This document shows, piece after piece, positions 5,321 through 6,048 of a stretch of 6,048 nt of DNA. Every line of letters begins with the position of its first letter. The stretch's first letter is position 1. The stretch comes from Rhizobiaceae bacterium (GTDB lineage Bacteria; Pseudomonadota; Alphaproteobacteria; Rhizobiales; Rhizobiaceae): contig CAJYRE010000398.1 in assembly GCA_913776675.1 (NCBI GenBank), positions 1 to 6,048 of the forward strand, written 5' to 3'. The notes under the pieces are model-generated. The model searched no databases, had not been told where the DNA came from, and saw only the letters and a program-made list of their open reading frames with translations. Position numbers and translations under genes: made by a program.

Positions 5321-6048
5321 GGACCGCCAATGCTCCACACCCGTGTCACGCAGTTCACGCAAGGATGAGAGCCCCTGCTGATCCAGCAGTTTGGACAATC
5401 CCTTGACGATTCTCGACGGCAATGCCGGTCCCTCGTAGACCATGCAGGAATAGAGCTGCACCAGATCGGCTCCAGCCCGGATTTTTTCCAGCGCCGTCTC
5501 CGCCGAGGAAACGCCTCCCACTCCAATGATGGCCAGATTTTTGCCGACCCGATGGCGCATGCCTGCCAGCACCGCCGTGGATTTGACAAACAGGGGCTTG
5601 CCGGACAGGCCTCCCGCTTCACCGGAAAAACGCTGATCTGTCAATCCATCGCGCGAGAGGGTGGTATTGGACACAATCAAACCATCCAGATCACGGGCCA
5701 GCACCACCTCGGCAATATCATCCATGCCCTCCTGGGTCAGATCAGGAGCAATTTTCAGGAACACAGGTACGCGCCGTCCGGTTTTGGCCGCCTCATCGGC
5801 CCTTGCGCTCAGGATGGCATCCAACAGCGCGGCCAAGCTGTCCCTGGCTTGCAGATCACGCAGGCCCGGTGTGTTGGGCGATGAAATATTGGCGGTAAAA
5901 TAGCTGGCAACGGCATAAAAGCTGCGAATCCCCGCCACATAATCCGCAATGCGATCCTGCGAATCCTTATTGGCTCCGATATTGACCCCGACAATGCCCG
6001 CTTTGCCCTTTCGTGCTTTCAGGCGCGCCAGAGCGGCGGCATGGCCTT
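5315..6048 (-). CDS. pyrD: Dihydroorotate dehydrogenase (quinone), class 2, C-terminal part
   Basis: FMN enzyme of pyrimidine synthesis that oxidises dihydroorotate to orotate and passes electrons to membrane quinone. The start is beyond the right edge; 243 residues and the stop are visible. In this fragment's numbering: GVNIGANKDS (20-29), NISSPNTPGLRDLQ (53-66) with the second Ser (56) at the catalytic-base position of class 2 enzymes (class 1 has Cys), FLKIAPDL (96-103) with an FMN-contacting Lys, GLIVSNTT (122-129), GGLSGKPL (145-152) and the phosphate-binding pieces IIGVGGVSS (173-181) and AGADLVQLYSCMVYEGP (191-207). No break or missing residue is seen in the visible part. The TAA at 5317-5315 overlaps the end of the convergent MATE gene by six bases. 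Identification is very secure. Confidence 0.97.
   Translation of the reverse strand, partial: GHAAALARLKARKGKAGIVGVNIGANKDSQDRIADYVAGIRSFYAVASYFTANISSPNTPGLRDLQARDSLAALLDAILSARADEAAKTGRRVPVFLKIAPDLTQEGMDDIAEVVLARDLDGLIVSNTTLSRDGLTDQRFSGEAGGLSGKPLFVKSTAVLAGMRHRVGKNLAIIGVGGVSSAETALEKIRAGADLVQLYSCMVYEGPALPSRIVKGLSKLLDQQGLSSLRELRDTGVEHWRSL

Noticed and set aside
5215..5622. 137-codon minus-strand open frame over the pyrD 3' end and MATE 3' end
   Set aside because: It overlaps pyrD in another frame, is Arg/Ser/Trp-rich without domain features, and pyrD is intact in its own frame.

Overview
The window carries parts or all of seven genes typical of an alphaproteobacterium of the Hyphomicrobiales, most likely a Rhizobiaceae member (Agrobacterium/Rhizobium/Allorhizobium-like). 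The reasons are a small two-helix protein of the DUF6460 type (known from this order), a TPR-methyltransferase of the COG4976 type, a quinone-linked PyrD, a sCache-HAMP chemoreceptor and a moderate-to-high GC content. The genus is an inference; no rRNA, tRNA, mobile element or CRISPR is visible.

Layout: (1) 1-1051, minus strand: N-terminal 350 residues of a methyl-accepting chemotaxis protein that runs off the left edge. (2) 1052-1218: AT-rich intergenic gap upstream of the chemoreceptor, with an imperfect palindrome. (3) 1219-1857, minus: a YitT-family membrane protein whose promoter appears to be embedded in a perfect 9-bp-arm palindrome (1922-1944). (4) 1970-2914, minus: TPR-containing SAM-dependent methyltransferase. 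(5) A divergent 162-bp intergenic region, then a plus-strand gene group: DUF6460-like small membrane protein (3077-3343), a Tat/lipobox CAP-domain protein (3345-3929) and a MATE-family transporter of the DinF type (3971-5320). (6) 5315-6048, minus: C-terminal 243 residues of PyrD (dihydroorotate dehydrogenase), running off the right edge and converging on the transporter so tightly that both stop codons lie in one TTATAA.

How they fit: the three plus-strand genes look like one transcription unit (gaps of 1 and 41 bases), all concerned with the envelope: an inner-membrane protein, an exported lipoprotein-like CAP protein and an efflux pump. The minus-strand genes look independent: chemotaxis sensing, pyrimidine synthesis, a methyltransferase of unknown substrate and a YitT membrane protein under its own likely repressible promoter. 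The region reads as ordinary chromosomal housekeeping/accessory DNA. I see no convincing novel multi-gene system; the best leads are the promoter-operator of the YitT gene, the uncharacterised DUF6460-CAP-MATE unit and the composition break within the chemoreceptor.
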